Source: an uncultured Alistipes sp. (GTDB taxonomy: Bacteria; Bacteroidota; Bacteroidia; Bacteroidales; Rikenellaceae). From it: a stretch of 64,000 nucleotides of DNA. A program made the position numbers and the translations under genes. Positions 44,580 to 51,958 of the stretch are shown here, piece after piece. Location: the NCBI GenBank assembly GCA_900542505.1, contig UQNV01000001.1, positions 62,001 to 126,000 of the forward strand, written 5' to 3'. Every line of letters begins with the position of its first letter. Position 1 is the stretch's first letter. Under the pieces are notes generated by a model. That model worked only from the letters and a program-made list of their open reading frames with translations. It did not search any database and was not told the DNA's origin.

Positions 44580-45503
44580 ATGAAAGTACTCATAGCAACC
44601 GAAAAGCCCTTCGCACAGAAGGCCGTGGATGGAATCCGACACATCGTCGAGGAGGCAGGCTACGAACTGGCGCTGCTTGAAAAGTATACCGACAAGGCGC
44701 AGCTGCTCGAGGCCGTCGCCGACGTCGACGCGCTGATTATCCGCAGCGACAAGGTGACCGCCGAGGTCATTGCCGCAGCTCCGCAGCTCAAGATTGTGGT
44801 CCGCGCCGGCGCAGGCTACGACAACGTCGACCTGGCAGCCGCCACCGCCCGCGGCATCGTCGTGATGAACACCCCGGGGCAGAACTCGAACGCCGTGGCC
44901 GAACTGGCCATCGCCATGATGATTTACATCTCGCGCAACCGCTTCACCCCGGGCACCGGCCATGAAATCATGGGCAAGACCCTCGGCATCCACGCCTACG
45001 GCAACGTCGGCAAGCTGGTGGGCCGCAAGGGCAAGGCCATGGGCATGGAGGTCATCGCCTACGACCCCTTCATCAAGGAGGATGCCGTATTCGAGGCCGA
45101 CGGCGTGAAGCGCGTGGGCTCGGTCGAGGAGCTCTACGCCAAGGCCGACTTCCTCTCGCTGCACATCCCCGCCACGGAGCAGACCCGCGGCTCGATTGGC
45201 TACGAACTGCTGACCTCGATGCCCAAGGGGGCCACGCTGGTGAACACCGCCCGCAAGGAGGTCATCGACGAGGCCGGCCTGGTCCGCGCCCTCGAGGAGC
45301 GTGAGGACCTGAAGTACATCACCGACATCGCCGCCGGCAATCAGGCCGAGCTCGACGAGAAGTTCGGCAAGCGCGTCTTCGCGACGCCCAAGAAGATGGG
45401 CGCCGAGACCGCCGAGGCGAACCTCAACGCCGGACTGGCCGCCGCACGGCAGATTGTCGACTTCTTCAAGACGGGCAACACCCGTTTCCAGGTAAACAAG
45501 TAA
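44580..45503 (+). CDS. serA: D-3-phosphoglycerate dehydrogenase-type enzyme
   Basis: 307 residues from MKVLIATEKPFAQKAVDGI. D-isomer-specific 2-hydroxyacid dehydrogenase with RAGAGYDNVDL, NAD-binding LGIHAYGNVGKLVG, and the LVNTARKEVIDE segment. It has no ACT domain, so it is the short type. An in-frame ATG at 44478 would add 34 unrelated residues, so I reject it. The usual GxGxxG reads HAYGNVGK, so the first glycine of the loop is His. Position after serC supports the 3-phosphoglycerate role over other 2-hydroxyacids. Confidence 0.95.
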   Translation: MKVLIATEKPFAQKAVDGIRHIVEEAGYELALLEKYTDKAQLLEAVADVDALIIRSDKVTAEVIAAAPQLKIVVRAGAGYDNVDLAAATARGIVVMNTPGQNSNAVAELAIAMMIYISRNRFTPGTGHEIMGKTLGIHAYGNVGKLVGRKGKAMGMEVIAYDPFIKEDAVFEADGVKRVGSVEELYAKADFLSLHIPATEQTRGSIGYELLTSMPKGATLVNTARKEVIDEAGLVRALEEREDLKYITDIAAGNQAELDEKFGKRVFATPKKMGAETAEANLNAGLAAARQIVDFFKTGNTRFQVNK

Positions 45504-45520
45504 TCCACCGAACGACACGA

Positions 45521-45559
45521 CGCGGAAGGCGGACGGAGCGCATCCGTCCGTTTTCCGCG
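45521..45559 (+). other. Intercistronic hairpin between serA and DUF1015
   Basis: A 16-bp stem with two G-T wobbles (45521-45536 with 45544-45559) and a seven-base loop. There is no T-tract after it. It may be a partial terminator or RNA-stability element. Confidence 0.6.
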
Positions 45560-45583
45560 CCTGCACCAACCGAAAACAAGACC

Positions 45584-46834
45584 ATGGTACGCATCAAACC
45601 TTTCCGCGGCATCCGTCCGCCCAAGGAGCACGCCGCCGAGGTGGCTTCGCGCCCCTACGACGTGCTGAACTCGGTCGAGGCCAAGGCCGAAGCCACCGAG
45701 CGCTCGCTGCTCCACATCATCAAACCCGAAATCGACTTCGACCCCATCGCCGACGAGCACGCACAGGAGGTCTACGACAAGGCCGTCGAGAACTTCCGCC
45801 GTTGGCGTGCCGAAGGATGGCTCAGCCAGGACCCCGAGGAGTACTACTACATCTATGCCCAGACGATGGAGGGCCGCACGCAGTACGGTCTGGCCATGTG
45901 CTGCCACTTCGAGGACTACCTCTCGGGAGCCATCAAGAAGCATGAGCTCACCCGCACCGAGAAGGAGGAGGACCGCATGATTCACGTCCGCAACCAGAAG
46001 GCCAACATCGAGCCGGTCTTCTTCGCCTATCCCGACAATGCCGAAATCGACGCGATTGTGGCCGATGTGGTGAAGAACAACCCGCCCGAGTACGACTTCA
46101 CGGCCGAGGACGGCTTCGGACACCACTTCTGGGTCATCCGCGACCGCAAGACCATCGACCGCATCACCGAAATATTCGCCGGCATCCCGGCCCTCTACGT
46201 GGCCGACGGACACCACCGCACGGCAGCCGCCGCACGCGTCGGCGCCGAGTGCAAGGCCAAGAACCCCAACCATACGGGCAACGAGGAGTACTGCTACTTC
46301 CTGGCCGTCACCTTCCCGGCCAACCAGCTGCGCATCATCGACTACAACCGCGTGGTGAAGGACCTCAACGGACTGACCCCCGAAGAGCTGCTCAAGCGGC
46401 TGGAGGAGAGCTTCGTCGTGGAGGACAAGGGTACGGAGACCTACCACCCCACCGGTCTGCACAACTTCTCGATGTATCTGGGCGGACACTGGTACAGCCT
46501 CACGGCCAAGGCGGGCACCTACGACGACAGCGACCCCATCGGCGTGCTCGACGTCACGGTGCTCTCGAACCTGGTTCTGGACCGCATTCTCGGCATCAAG
46601 GACCTGCGCACCTCGAAGCGCATCGACTTCGTGGGCGGCATCCGCGGTCTGGGCGAGCTGAAGCGCCGCGTCGACAGCGGCGAGATGGCCGTGGCCTTTG
46701 CGCTCTACCCCGTCTCGATGCAGCAGCTCATCAACATCGCCGACACGGGCAACATCATGCCGCCGAAGACGACGTGGTTCGAGCCCAAGCTGCGCTCGGG
46801 CGTAGTCATCCACTCCTTCGCCGAGGGCGACTGA
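45584..46834 (+). CDS. DUF1015 family protein
   Basis: 416 residues, full length for the family. It opens VRIKPFRGIRPPKEHAAEVASRPYDVLN, and has YVADGHHRTAAAARV, the conserved HHR segment that resembles a ParB/nuclease-like site. Function is not established. It regularly follows serC-serA in Bacteroidota, which points to a link with serine, perhaps as a kinase or regulator of the pathway; that is inference. Confidence 0.93.
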   Translation: MVRIKPFRGIRPPKEHAAEVASRPYDVLNSVEAKAEATERSLLHIIKPEIDFDPIADEHAQEVYDKAVENFRRWRAEGWLSQDPEEYYYIYAQTMEGRTQYGLAMCCHFEDYLSGAIKKHELTRTEKEEDRMIHVRNQKANIEPVFFAYPDNAEIDAIVADVVKNNPPEYDFTAEDGFGHHFWVIRDRKTIDRITEIFAGIPALYVADGHHRTAAAARVGAECKAKNPNHTGNEEYCYFLAVTFPANQLRIIDYNRVVKDLNGLTPEELLKRLEESFVVEDKGTETYHPTGLHNFSMYLGGHWYSLTAKAGTYDDSDPIGVLDVTVLSNLVLDRILGIKDLRTSKRIDFVGGIRGLGELKRRVDSGEMAVAFALYPVSMQQLINIADTGNIMPPKTTWFEPKLRSGVVIHSFAEGD

Positions 46835-46886
46835 TGCCCCGGCAGCACCCGTGCGGCTGCAGCCGCAGGGGGAGGGTTCACCCCGG

Positions 46887-46918
46887 AAAACGGAGAGCGG
46901 CACGGCTCTCCGTTTTTT
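46887..46918 (+). terminator. Terminator of the serC-serA-DUF1015 operon
   Basis: The stem AAAACGGAGAGC (46887-46898) pairs with 46905-46916, with a six-base loop and a six-T run. Confidence 0.9.
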
Positions 46919-47028
46919 CGCTTAAGCTCCAGAACCGGCAAAGAGCCGGGAGCGCTCCCGCAAACATCGCCGGCAAAAAGCGGAGGCGCACAGGAAGAGG
47001 CCGCCGGCAAAAAAATCGCGGCAAAAAG

Positions 47029-47058
47029 TTTGCGGTCGGGCAGTTTTTCGTATCTTTG
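47029..47058 (+). promoter_or_regulatory. Promoter of the DUF805 gene
   Basis: TTTG (47029-47032), 18 bases, TATCTTTG (47051-47058), ending 37 bases before the ATG at 47096. Confidence 0.82.
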
Positions 47059-47095
47059 TTACACTGTCAAACCAACACACAAAAATCCTCAGCCT

Positions 47096-47587
47096 ATGAA
47101 ATGGTTCGTCAAGTGCATCCGCAACTATGTGAATTTCAGCGGCCGCGCACGCCGTAAGGAGTACTGGTTCTTCGTACTCTTCACCTTCATCTTCTCCATC
47201 GTGGCCAGCCTGCTCGACAGGCTCATCTTCGGGCCCACCGGCATACTGCTGTCGGGACTCTTCGGACTCTTCATCCTGCTGCCGCAGCTCGCCGTCATGG
47301 TCCGCCGGCTCCACGACACGAACCGCTCGGGCAAATGGGTGCTTTGGTACTACCTCGCCTCCATCATTTGGGTCGTAATCCTGCTCGCATGGGGCATGAA
47401 ATACTTCGCAGCCGCACTGCAGGGTGCAGCCGGTCTGCCCGTCGGGCTCTCGATTTTCGCCATCGTGGGCGGCCTTGCACTGGTAGGCCTCGGCATCACG
47501 CTGTTCGTATGGAGTCTGCTGCCCGGTACGCAGGGTGAGAACCGCTACGGCGCCGACCCCAAAGCCGAGGAGGAGGCCCGGAACTGA
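47096..47587 (+). CDS. DUF805 family membrane protein
   Basis: 163 residues from MKWFVKCIRNYVNFSGRARR. DUF805 signatures FSGRARRKEYWFF and VRRLHDTNRSG are present, with four or so membrane helices and a final WSLLPGTQGENRYG that is also typical. The family is found in the inner membrane and its role is unknown. Monocistronic: it has its own promoter and terminator. Confidence 0.93.
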   Translation: MKWFVKCIRNYVNFSGRARRKEYWFFVLFTFIFSIVASLLDRLIFGPTGILLSGLFGLFILLPQLAVMVRRLHDTNRSGKWVLWYYLASIIWVVILLAWGMKYFAAALQGAAGLPVGLSIFAIVGGLALVGLGITLFVWSLLPGTQGENRYGADPKAEEEARN

Positions 47588-47621
47588 CGCCGCCCAATCG
47601 CGCTGCCGCCAAGGCATGACC

Positions 47622-47652
47622 AAGTCCGGGACCTCAGTCCCGGACTTTTTTC
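47622..47652 (+). terminator. Terminator of the DUF805 gene
   Basis: An 11-bp perfect stem (AAGTCCGGGAC, 47622-47632, with 47637-47647), four-base loop, then a T-run. Confidence 0.9.
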
Positions 47653-47717
47653 TTTCCGTTTATCGTTTTTTCGCAAAGAAATATTGCGAACGATTAGCGG
47701 AGAACGGGAAATTTTCG

Positions 47718-47725
47718 TATATTTG
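47718..47725 (+). promoter_or_regulatory. Putative -7 element for the ferredoxin oxidoreductase operon
   Basis: TATATTTG, exact TAnnTTTG, with a leader of about 90 bases to the ATG at 47821. No -33 TTTG at standard distance. Confidence 0.55.
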
Positions 47726-47820
47726 TAAGGAGCCTTCCCGCATTCGTCGAAGACAGTACCCTACGAAATGCCGGGAAAGGGGTTTTCCTGCGACACAACC
47801 AACTTACAATAGAACGGCTT

Positions 47821-48048
47821 ATGGCTAAAATCAAAGGAACTATCGTTGTCGACAAGGAACGATGCAAGGGATGCGGCGTCTGCGTGGCTTCGTGTCCGTG
47901 CGACGTACTGAAACTGTCGGCTGAAGTTAACGGGAAGGGATATCCCGTGGCTATGATGGCGAATCCCGACGCCTGCATCGGCTGTGCGTCGTGTGCGGTT
48001 ATCTGTCCGGACAGCGTCATCACGGTTTATCGTCAAAAATTCGAATAG
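47821..48048 (+). CDS. korD: 2-oxoacid:ferredoxin oxidoreductase, ferredoxin (delta) subunit
   Basis: 75 residues. Two 4Fe-4S motifs: CKGCGVCVASCPCDV (CxxCxxCxxxCP) and CIGCASCAVICP. It passes electrons from the TPP enzyme to ferredoxin. First gene of a four-gene operon; three bases separate it from the next. Confidence 0.95.
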   Translation: MAKIKGTIVVDKERCKGCGVCVASCPCDVLKLSAEVNGKGYPVAMMANPDACIGCASCAVICPDSVITVYRQKFE

Positions 48049-48051
48049 GCT

Positions 48052-49146
48052 ATGGCAGAGAAAGAGGTAAAACTGATGAAAGGCAACGAGGTAATCGCCC
48101 ATGCTGCGATTCGCTACGGTTGCGACGGATATTTCGGCTACCCCATCACTCCGCAGTCGGAGGTCATGGAGACGCTCATGGAGCTCAAGCCGTGGGAGAC
48201 CACCGGCATGGTCGTGCTGCAGGCCGAGTCCGAAATCTCTTCAATCAACATGGTATACGGCGGCGCATCGACCGGCAAGCGGGTGATGACCTCGTCGTCG
48301 AGCCCCGGCATCAGCCTGATGTCCGAGGGTCTGAGCTATCTGGCAGGCGCCGAGCTGCCCTGCCTTGTGGTCAACTGCCAGCGCGGCGGCCCGGGCCTGG
48401 GCACCATCCAGCCTTCGCAGGGTGACTACTTCCAGGCCTGCAAGGGCGGCGGCCACGGCGACTTCCACATGATTGTCTTCGCCCCCAACTCGGTGCAGGA
48501 GATGCACGACCACGTGGCCGAGGCCTTCGACCTGGCCTTCAAGTACCGCAACCCGGCGATGATTCTCGCCGACGGCGCCATCGGTCAGATGATGGAGAAG
48601 GTGGTGCTCGCACCGCAGCGTCCGCGCCGCACCAACGAGGAGATTGCCGCCGAGTGCCGGACGTGGGCCGCATACGGCAAACCCGCCGACCGCGAGCGCA
48701 ACATCGTCACCTCGCTCGAGCTGCAGTCCGAGAAGATGGAGGTCATCAACCAGCGTCTGCAGGCCAAGTACAAGGCCCTCGAGGAGAACGAGGTACGCTA
48801 TGAGGCCATCCAGTGCGACGATGCCGAATACGTCATCGTGGCATTCGGTTCGTCGGCCCGTATCTGCTCGGCAACGGTCGAGATGGCCCGTGCCGAGGGT
48901 CTGAAGGTCGGACTGCTGCGTCCCATCACGCTCTACCCGTTCCCCACGCGGCAGATTGCCGAACTGGCCGAGCGCGGCGTGAAGGGCTTCCTCTCGGCCG
49001 AGCTCAACGCCGGCCAGATGGTCCAGGATGTTCGGCTGGCCGTCAACGGCAAGGCTCCCGTGGAACACTACGGACGCCAGGGCGGCATGATGTTCGCGCC
49101 CGACGAGGTGCTCGAGGCGCTCAAGGAAAAACTGATTAAAAAGTAA
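48052..49146 (+). CDS. korA: 2-oxoacid:ferredoxin oxidoreductase, alpha subunit (VorB/KorA)
   Basis: 364 residues. It has the transketolase pyrimidine-type domain: GCDGYFGYPITPQSEVMETL, AESEISSINMVYGGASTGKR and TSSSSPGISLMSEGLSYL. A C-terminal domain follows (LLRPITLYPFPT, AELNAGQMVQDV). Together with the beta and gamma subunits it decarboxylates a 2-oxo acid to acyl-CoA with ferredoxin reduction. Whether the substrate is 2-oxoglutarate or a branched-chain 2-oxo acid cannot be told here. Confidence 0.95.
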   Translation: MAEKEVKLMKGNEVIAHAAIRYGCDGYFGYPITPQSEVMETLMELKPWETTGMVVLQAESEISSINMVYGGASTGKRVMTSSSSPGISLMSEGLSYLAGAELPCLVVNCQRGGPGLGTIQPSQGDYFQACKGGGHGDFHMIVFAPNSVQEMHDHVAEAFDLAFKYRNPAMILADGAIGQMMEKVVLAPQRPRRTNEEIAAECRTWAAYGKPADRERNIVTSLELQSEKMEVINQRLQAKYKALEENEVRYEAIQCDDAEYVIVAFGSSARICSATVEMARAEGLKVGLLRPITLYPFPTRQIAELAERGVKGFLSAELNAGQMVQDVRLAVNGKAPVEHYGRQGGMMFAPDEVLEALKEKLIKK

Positions 49147-49151
49147 AGACG

Positions 49152-49913
49152 ATGGCAGAGGTTGAAATCAAACAGGAGAATCTGGTTTATTCGAAACCGA
49201 AACTCATCACGGACAATGTCATGCACTACTGCCCGGGCTGCAGCCACGGTACGGTGCACAAGCTCGTCGCCGAGGTCATCGAAGAGCTGGGCCTCGCCGA
49301 CAAGGCCGTGGGCGTATCGCCCGTAGGCTGCTCGGTATTCGCCTACAACTACATCGATATCGACTGGATTGAGGCGGCACATGGACGTGCGCTGGCCGTT
49401 GCGACGGCCGTCAAGCGTCTCCACCCCGAGAACATGGTCTTCACCTACCAGGGCGACGGCGACCTGTCGGCCATCGGTACGGCGGAGTCGATTCACGCGG
49501 CTGCCCGCGGCGAGAACGTGGTGGCCATCTACATCAACAACGCCATCTACGGCATGACGGGCGGACAGATGGCCCCGACGACGCTGCTGGGCATGAAGAC
49601 GGCAACGACGCCCTATGGCCGCGATGCCCACCTGAACGGCTATCCCTACAAGATTGCCGAGATGATGGCCCATCTGGACGGCGCCACCTACATCACGCGC
49701 CAGAGCGTCCACAAGCCGGCCAACGTCCGCAAGTGCAAGGCGGCCATCAAGAAGGCCTTCCAGCGCTCGATGGAGGGCAAGGGCTTCTCGCTGGTGGAGG
49801 TCGTTTCGACCTGCAACAGCGGCTGGAAACTCTCGCCGGTGGCCTCGAACGAGTGGCTCGAGCAGAACATGCTGCCCTTCTACCCCCTGGGCGATATCAA
49901 GGAGGTAAAATAA
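49152..49913 (+). CDS. korB: 2-oxoacid:ferredoxin oxidoreductase, beta subunit (TPP-binding)
   Basis: 253 residues. TPP and Mg-binding pattern: YCPGCSHGTVHKLV at the start, then GDGDLSAIG with the following NNAIYGMTGGQMAPTT. The cysteines near the start (HYCPGCSHG) and at CNSGWKLSP fit the family's iron-sulfur ligands in part. Five bases follow the alpha subunit; 13 precede the gamma subunit. Confidence 0.95.
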   Translation: MAEVEIKQENLVYSKPKLITDNVMHYCPGCSHGTVHKLVAEVIEELGLADKAVGVSPVGCSVFAYNYIDIDWIEAAHGRALAVATAVKRLHPENMVFTYQGDGDLSAIGTAESIHAAARGENVVAIYINNAIYGMTGGQMAPTTLLGMKTATTPYGRDAHLNGYPYKIAEMMAHLDGATYITRQSVHKPANVRKCKAAIKKAFQRSMEGKGFSLVEVVSTCNSGWKLSPVASNEWLEQNMLPFYPLGDIKEVK

Positions 49914-49926
49914 GAGAGGACGAACT

Positions 49927-50472
49927 ATGAAAGAGACGTTAATTATCGCAGGTTTCGGAGGACAAGGCGTCCTCTCGATGGGAAAGATACTCGCCTACTC
50001 GGGCGTCATGCAGGATTTCGAGGTGACGTGGATGCCCTCCTACGGCCCCGAGATGCGTGGCGGTACGGCCAACGTGACGGTGATTCTTTCGGACAAGAGA
50101 ATCTCGTCGCCCATCGCCCATGAGTTCGACACGGCCATCATCCTCAACCAGCAGTCGATGGAGAAGTTCGAGCCGATGGTCAAGCCGGGCGGCATCCTGA
50201 TTTACGACACGAACGGCATCACGCGCCATCCCGTACGCAAGGACATCGAGGTCTACACGATTGACGCTACGGCCGAGTGCGCCCGCATGGGTCAGGCCAA
50301 GCTCTTCAACACGATGATTCTGGGCGGATACCTCAAGGTGCGCCCTATCGTCGAGATGGAGAACGTGATGGTCGGTCTGAAGAAGTCGCTTCCGGAGCGT
50401 GCCTGGAAAATGCTTCCGCAGAACGAAGAGGCAATTCGCCACGGCGGCGAAATCATCCGCAAGCGCGAGTAG
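49927..50472 (+). CDS. korC: 2-oxoacid:ferredoxin oxidoreductase, gamma subunit
   Basis: 181 residues. IIAGFGGQGVLSMGKILAYSG is the family start, then SYGPEMRGGTANVTVILSD. This domain binds CoA in the complex. It is the last gene of the operon, with a terminator 42 bases further on. Confidence 0.95.
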   Translation: MKETLIIAGFGGQGVLSMGKILAYSGVMQDFEVTWMPSYGPEMRGGTANVTVILSDKRISSPIAHEFDTAIILNQQSMEKFEPMVKPGGILIYDTNGITRHPVRKDIEVYTIDATAECARMGQAKLFNTMILGGYLKVRPIVEMENVMVGLKKSLPERAWKMLPQNEEAIRHGGEIIRKRE

Positions 50473-50513
50473 GATATCGTCCGCTGCGGCATCGAATATG
50501 CCGCGCAGCAGGA

Positions 50514-50546
50514 AAAAGCGGGAGGTCTCACGGCCTCCCGCTTTTG
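50514..50546 (+). terminator. Terminator of the ferredoxin oxidoreductase operon
   Basis: A 12-bp stem (AAAAGCGGGAGG, 50514-50525, with 50534-50545), loop of eight, T-run of four. Confidence 0.88.
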
Positions 50547-50600
50547 TCTGCCGGCTGACCGGCCCCGGAACGAACGGCCCCCCCTCGACGCGCGATGCTC

Positions 50601-50644
50601 CCCACAAAACAACGGCGGGACGGAGTCCGACGACTCCGTCCCGC
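50601..50644 (-). terminator. Terminator of the alcohol dehydrogenase gene
   Basis: Minus strand: a 13-bp perfect stem (50615-50627 with 50632-50644), four-base loop, then GTTGTTTTG. It starts 43 bases after the stop at 50687. Confidence 0.8.
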
Positions 50645-50686
50645 TGCATTTCATGACCCCGGAAGGCCCGAGGCGGAGAGTTCTGC

Positions 50687-51829
50687 TCAGAGGCAGGCCT
50701 CGAGAATCCGGCGTGCAACGGCTCCCGTGACGTTGCCGGCCTCGCCGTAGGCAACACCCTCGGCATTGAAGCGGCGCTCGATTTCGGCAATGGTCTCCTC
50801 GCCGATTCCCTCCTCCGAGAGGCGGGTCGAGAGCCCCAGCGAACGGAAGAACTCCTCGGTGCGTGCAATCGTACGCTCGACACGCTCCTCCTCCGTACCC
50901 TCGGCAATGCCCCAGATACGCTCGCCGAACTGAAGCAGCTTGCCCCACTTCTGCTCGCGCAGCACGCGCATCGTACCGCCGGCAACGATGGCCAGCGTCG
51001 CACCGTGCGTCAGGCCGTGGAGTGCCGTCAGCTCGTGGCCAATCATGTGGGTGGCCCAGTCCTGCGTTACACCCATGCGAATCATGTCGTTGAGTGCCAG
51101 CGTGGCCGAAAGCATGAAGTCCGACATCGTCGCATAGTCGCGCTCGTCGCCGAGGGCCCGGGGAGCCACCTCGACCACCGTATGGAGAATACCCTCGGCC
51201 CAGCGGTCCATCACCCGCGACTGACCCGGCGTGGTCAGATACTGCTCGAGCACATGCACGAACGTATCGGCCAGACCGCAGGCAATCTGTCGCTTCGGCA
51301 GCGAGTAGGTCACCTCGGGGTCGAGCACCGAGAACTGCGGATAGGTGCCGTAGAAGGCCCGCTTCTCGCGCGTCTCGTGGCGCGAGATGACCGCACCGCT
51401 GTTCATCTCGGAGCCCGTCGCGGGCAGCGTGAGCACCGTAGCGAAGGGGAGCTGCGCCGAAGCCTGGCCCTTGAGGACAATCTCCCACGGGTCACCCTCG
51501 TAACAGAGGCCGGCAGCAATGAGCTTCGTGCCGTCGATGACCGAACCGCCGCCTACGGCCAGCAGGAAATCGACCTGCTTTTCGCGGCCGAGCGCCACGG
51601 CCTCGCGGACCGTCTCGACCGAAGGATTGGGCTCAATGCCCCAGAATTCGAACCAGTCGCGCCCTTCGAGAGCCTGCGCAACCTGCTCGTATACACCGTT
51701 CTTGCGGACACTGCCGCCACCGAAAGTCACCAGAAAGCGTTTGCCGGCCGGTATGAGCTTCGACAGCCGGGCAATCGTCCCCTTGCCGAAGACGAGGCGC
51801 GTGGGATTGTAATACGTGAAATTGTTCAT
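50687..51829 (-). CDS. Iron-type alcohol dehydrogenase, YqhD/BDH-like
   Basis: 380 residues from MNNFTYYNPTRLVFGKGT. Family motifs: FGGGSVRKNGVY, LAVGGGSVIDGTK (NADPH-binding Gly-rich), LPATGSEMNSGAV, and the metal site built from DTFVHVLEQY (Asp, His) and HMIGHELTALHGLTHG (two His). The last motif is close to E. coli YqhD, an NADPH-dependent aldehyde reductase active on many short aldehydes, so aldehyde detoxification or alcohol formation is likely. Monocistronic and convergent with the ferredoxin oxidoreductase operon. Confidence 0.94.
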   Translation of the reverse strand: MNNFTYYNPTRLVFGKGTIARLSKLIPAGKRFLVTFGGGSVRKNGVYEQVAQALEGRDWFEFWGIEPNPSVETVREAVALGREKQVDFLLAVGGGSVIDGTKLIAAGLCYEGDPWEIVLKGQASAQLPFATVLTLPATGSEMNSGAVISRHETREKRAFYGTYPQFSVLDPEVTYSLPKRQIACGLADTFVHVLEQYLTTPGQSRVMDRWAEGILHTVVEVAPRALGDERDYATMSDFMLSATLALNDMIRMGVTQDWATHMIGHELTALHGLTHGATLAIVAGGTMRVLREQKWGKLLQFGERIWGIAEGTEEERVERTIARTEEFFRSLGLSTRLSEEGIGEETIAEIERRFNAEGVAYGEAGNVTGAVARRILEACL

Positions 51830-51888
51830 GGATGCATGTTTTACGCGAATCGACCGACGCGGAAGATTCGACACCGAAAGATACGAAA

Positions 51889-51936
51889 AAAAACGGCAAA
51901 AAGAAAGAGCCGGACTGCGGAGAGTCCGGCTCTTTC
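51889..51936 (-). terminator. Terminator of the ppiD-containing run
   Basis: Minus strand: a 14-bp perfect stem (51903-51916 with 51923-51936), six-base loop, then T-rich sequence over 51889-51902. It lies 22 bases after the ppiD stop. Confidence 0.9.
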
Positions 51937-51958
51937 GTCTCGGGAAAACCCCGCTCGA

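Noticed and set aside
43377-45569. A 730-codon open frame opposite serC and serA
   Set aside because: Covers two strongly conserved genes on the other strand; composition is that of a shadow frame.
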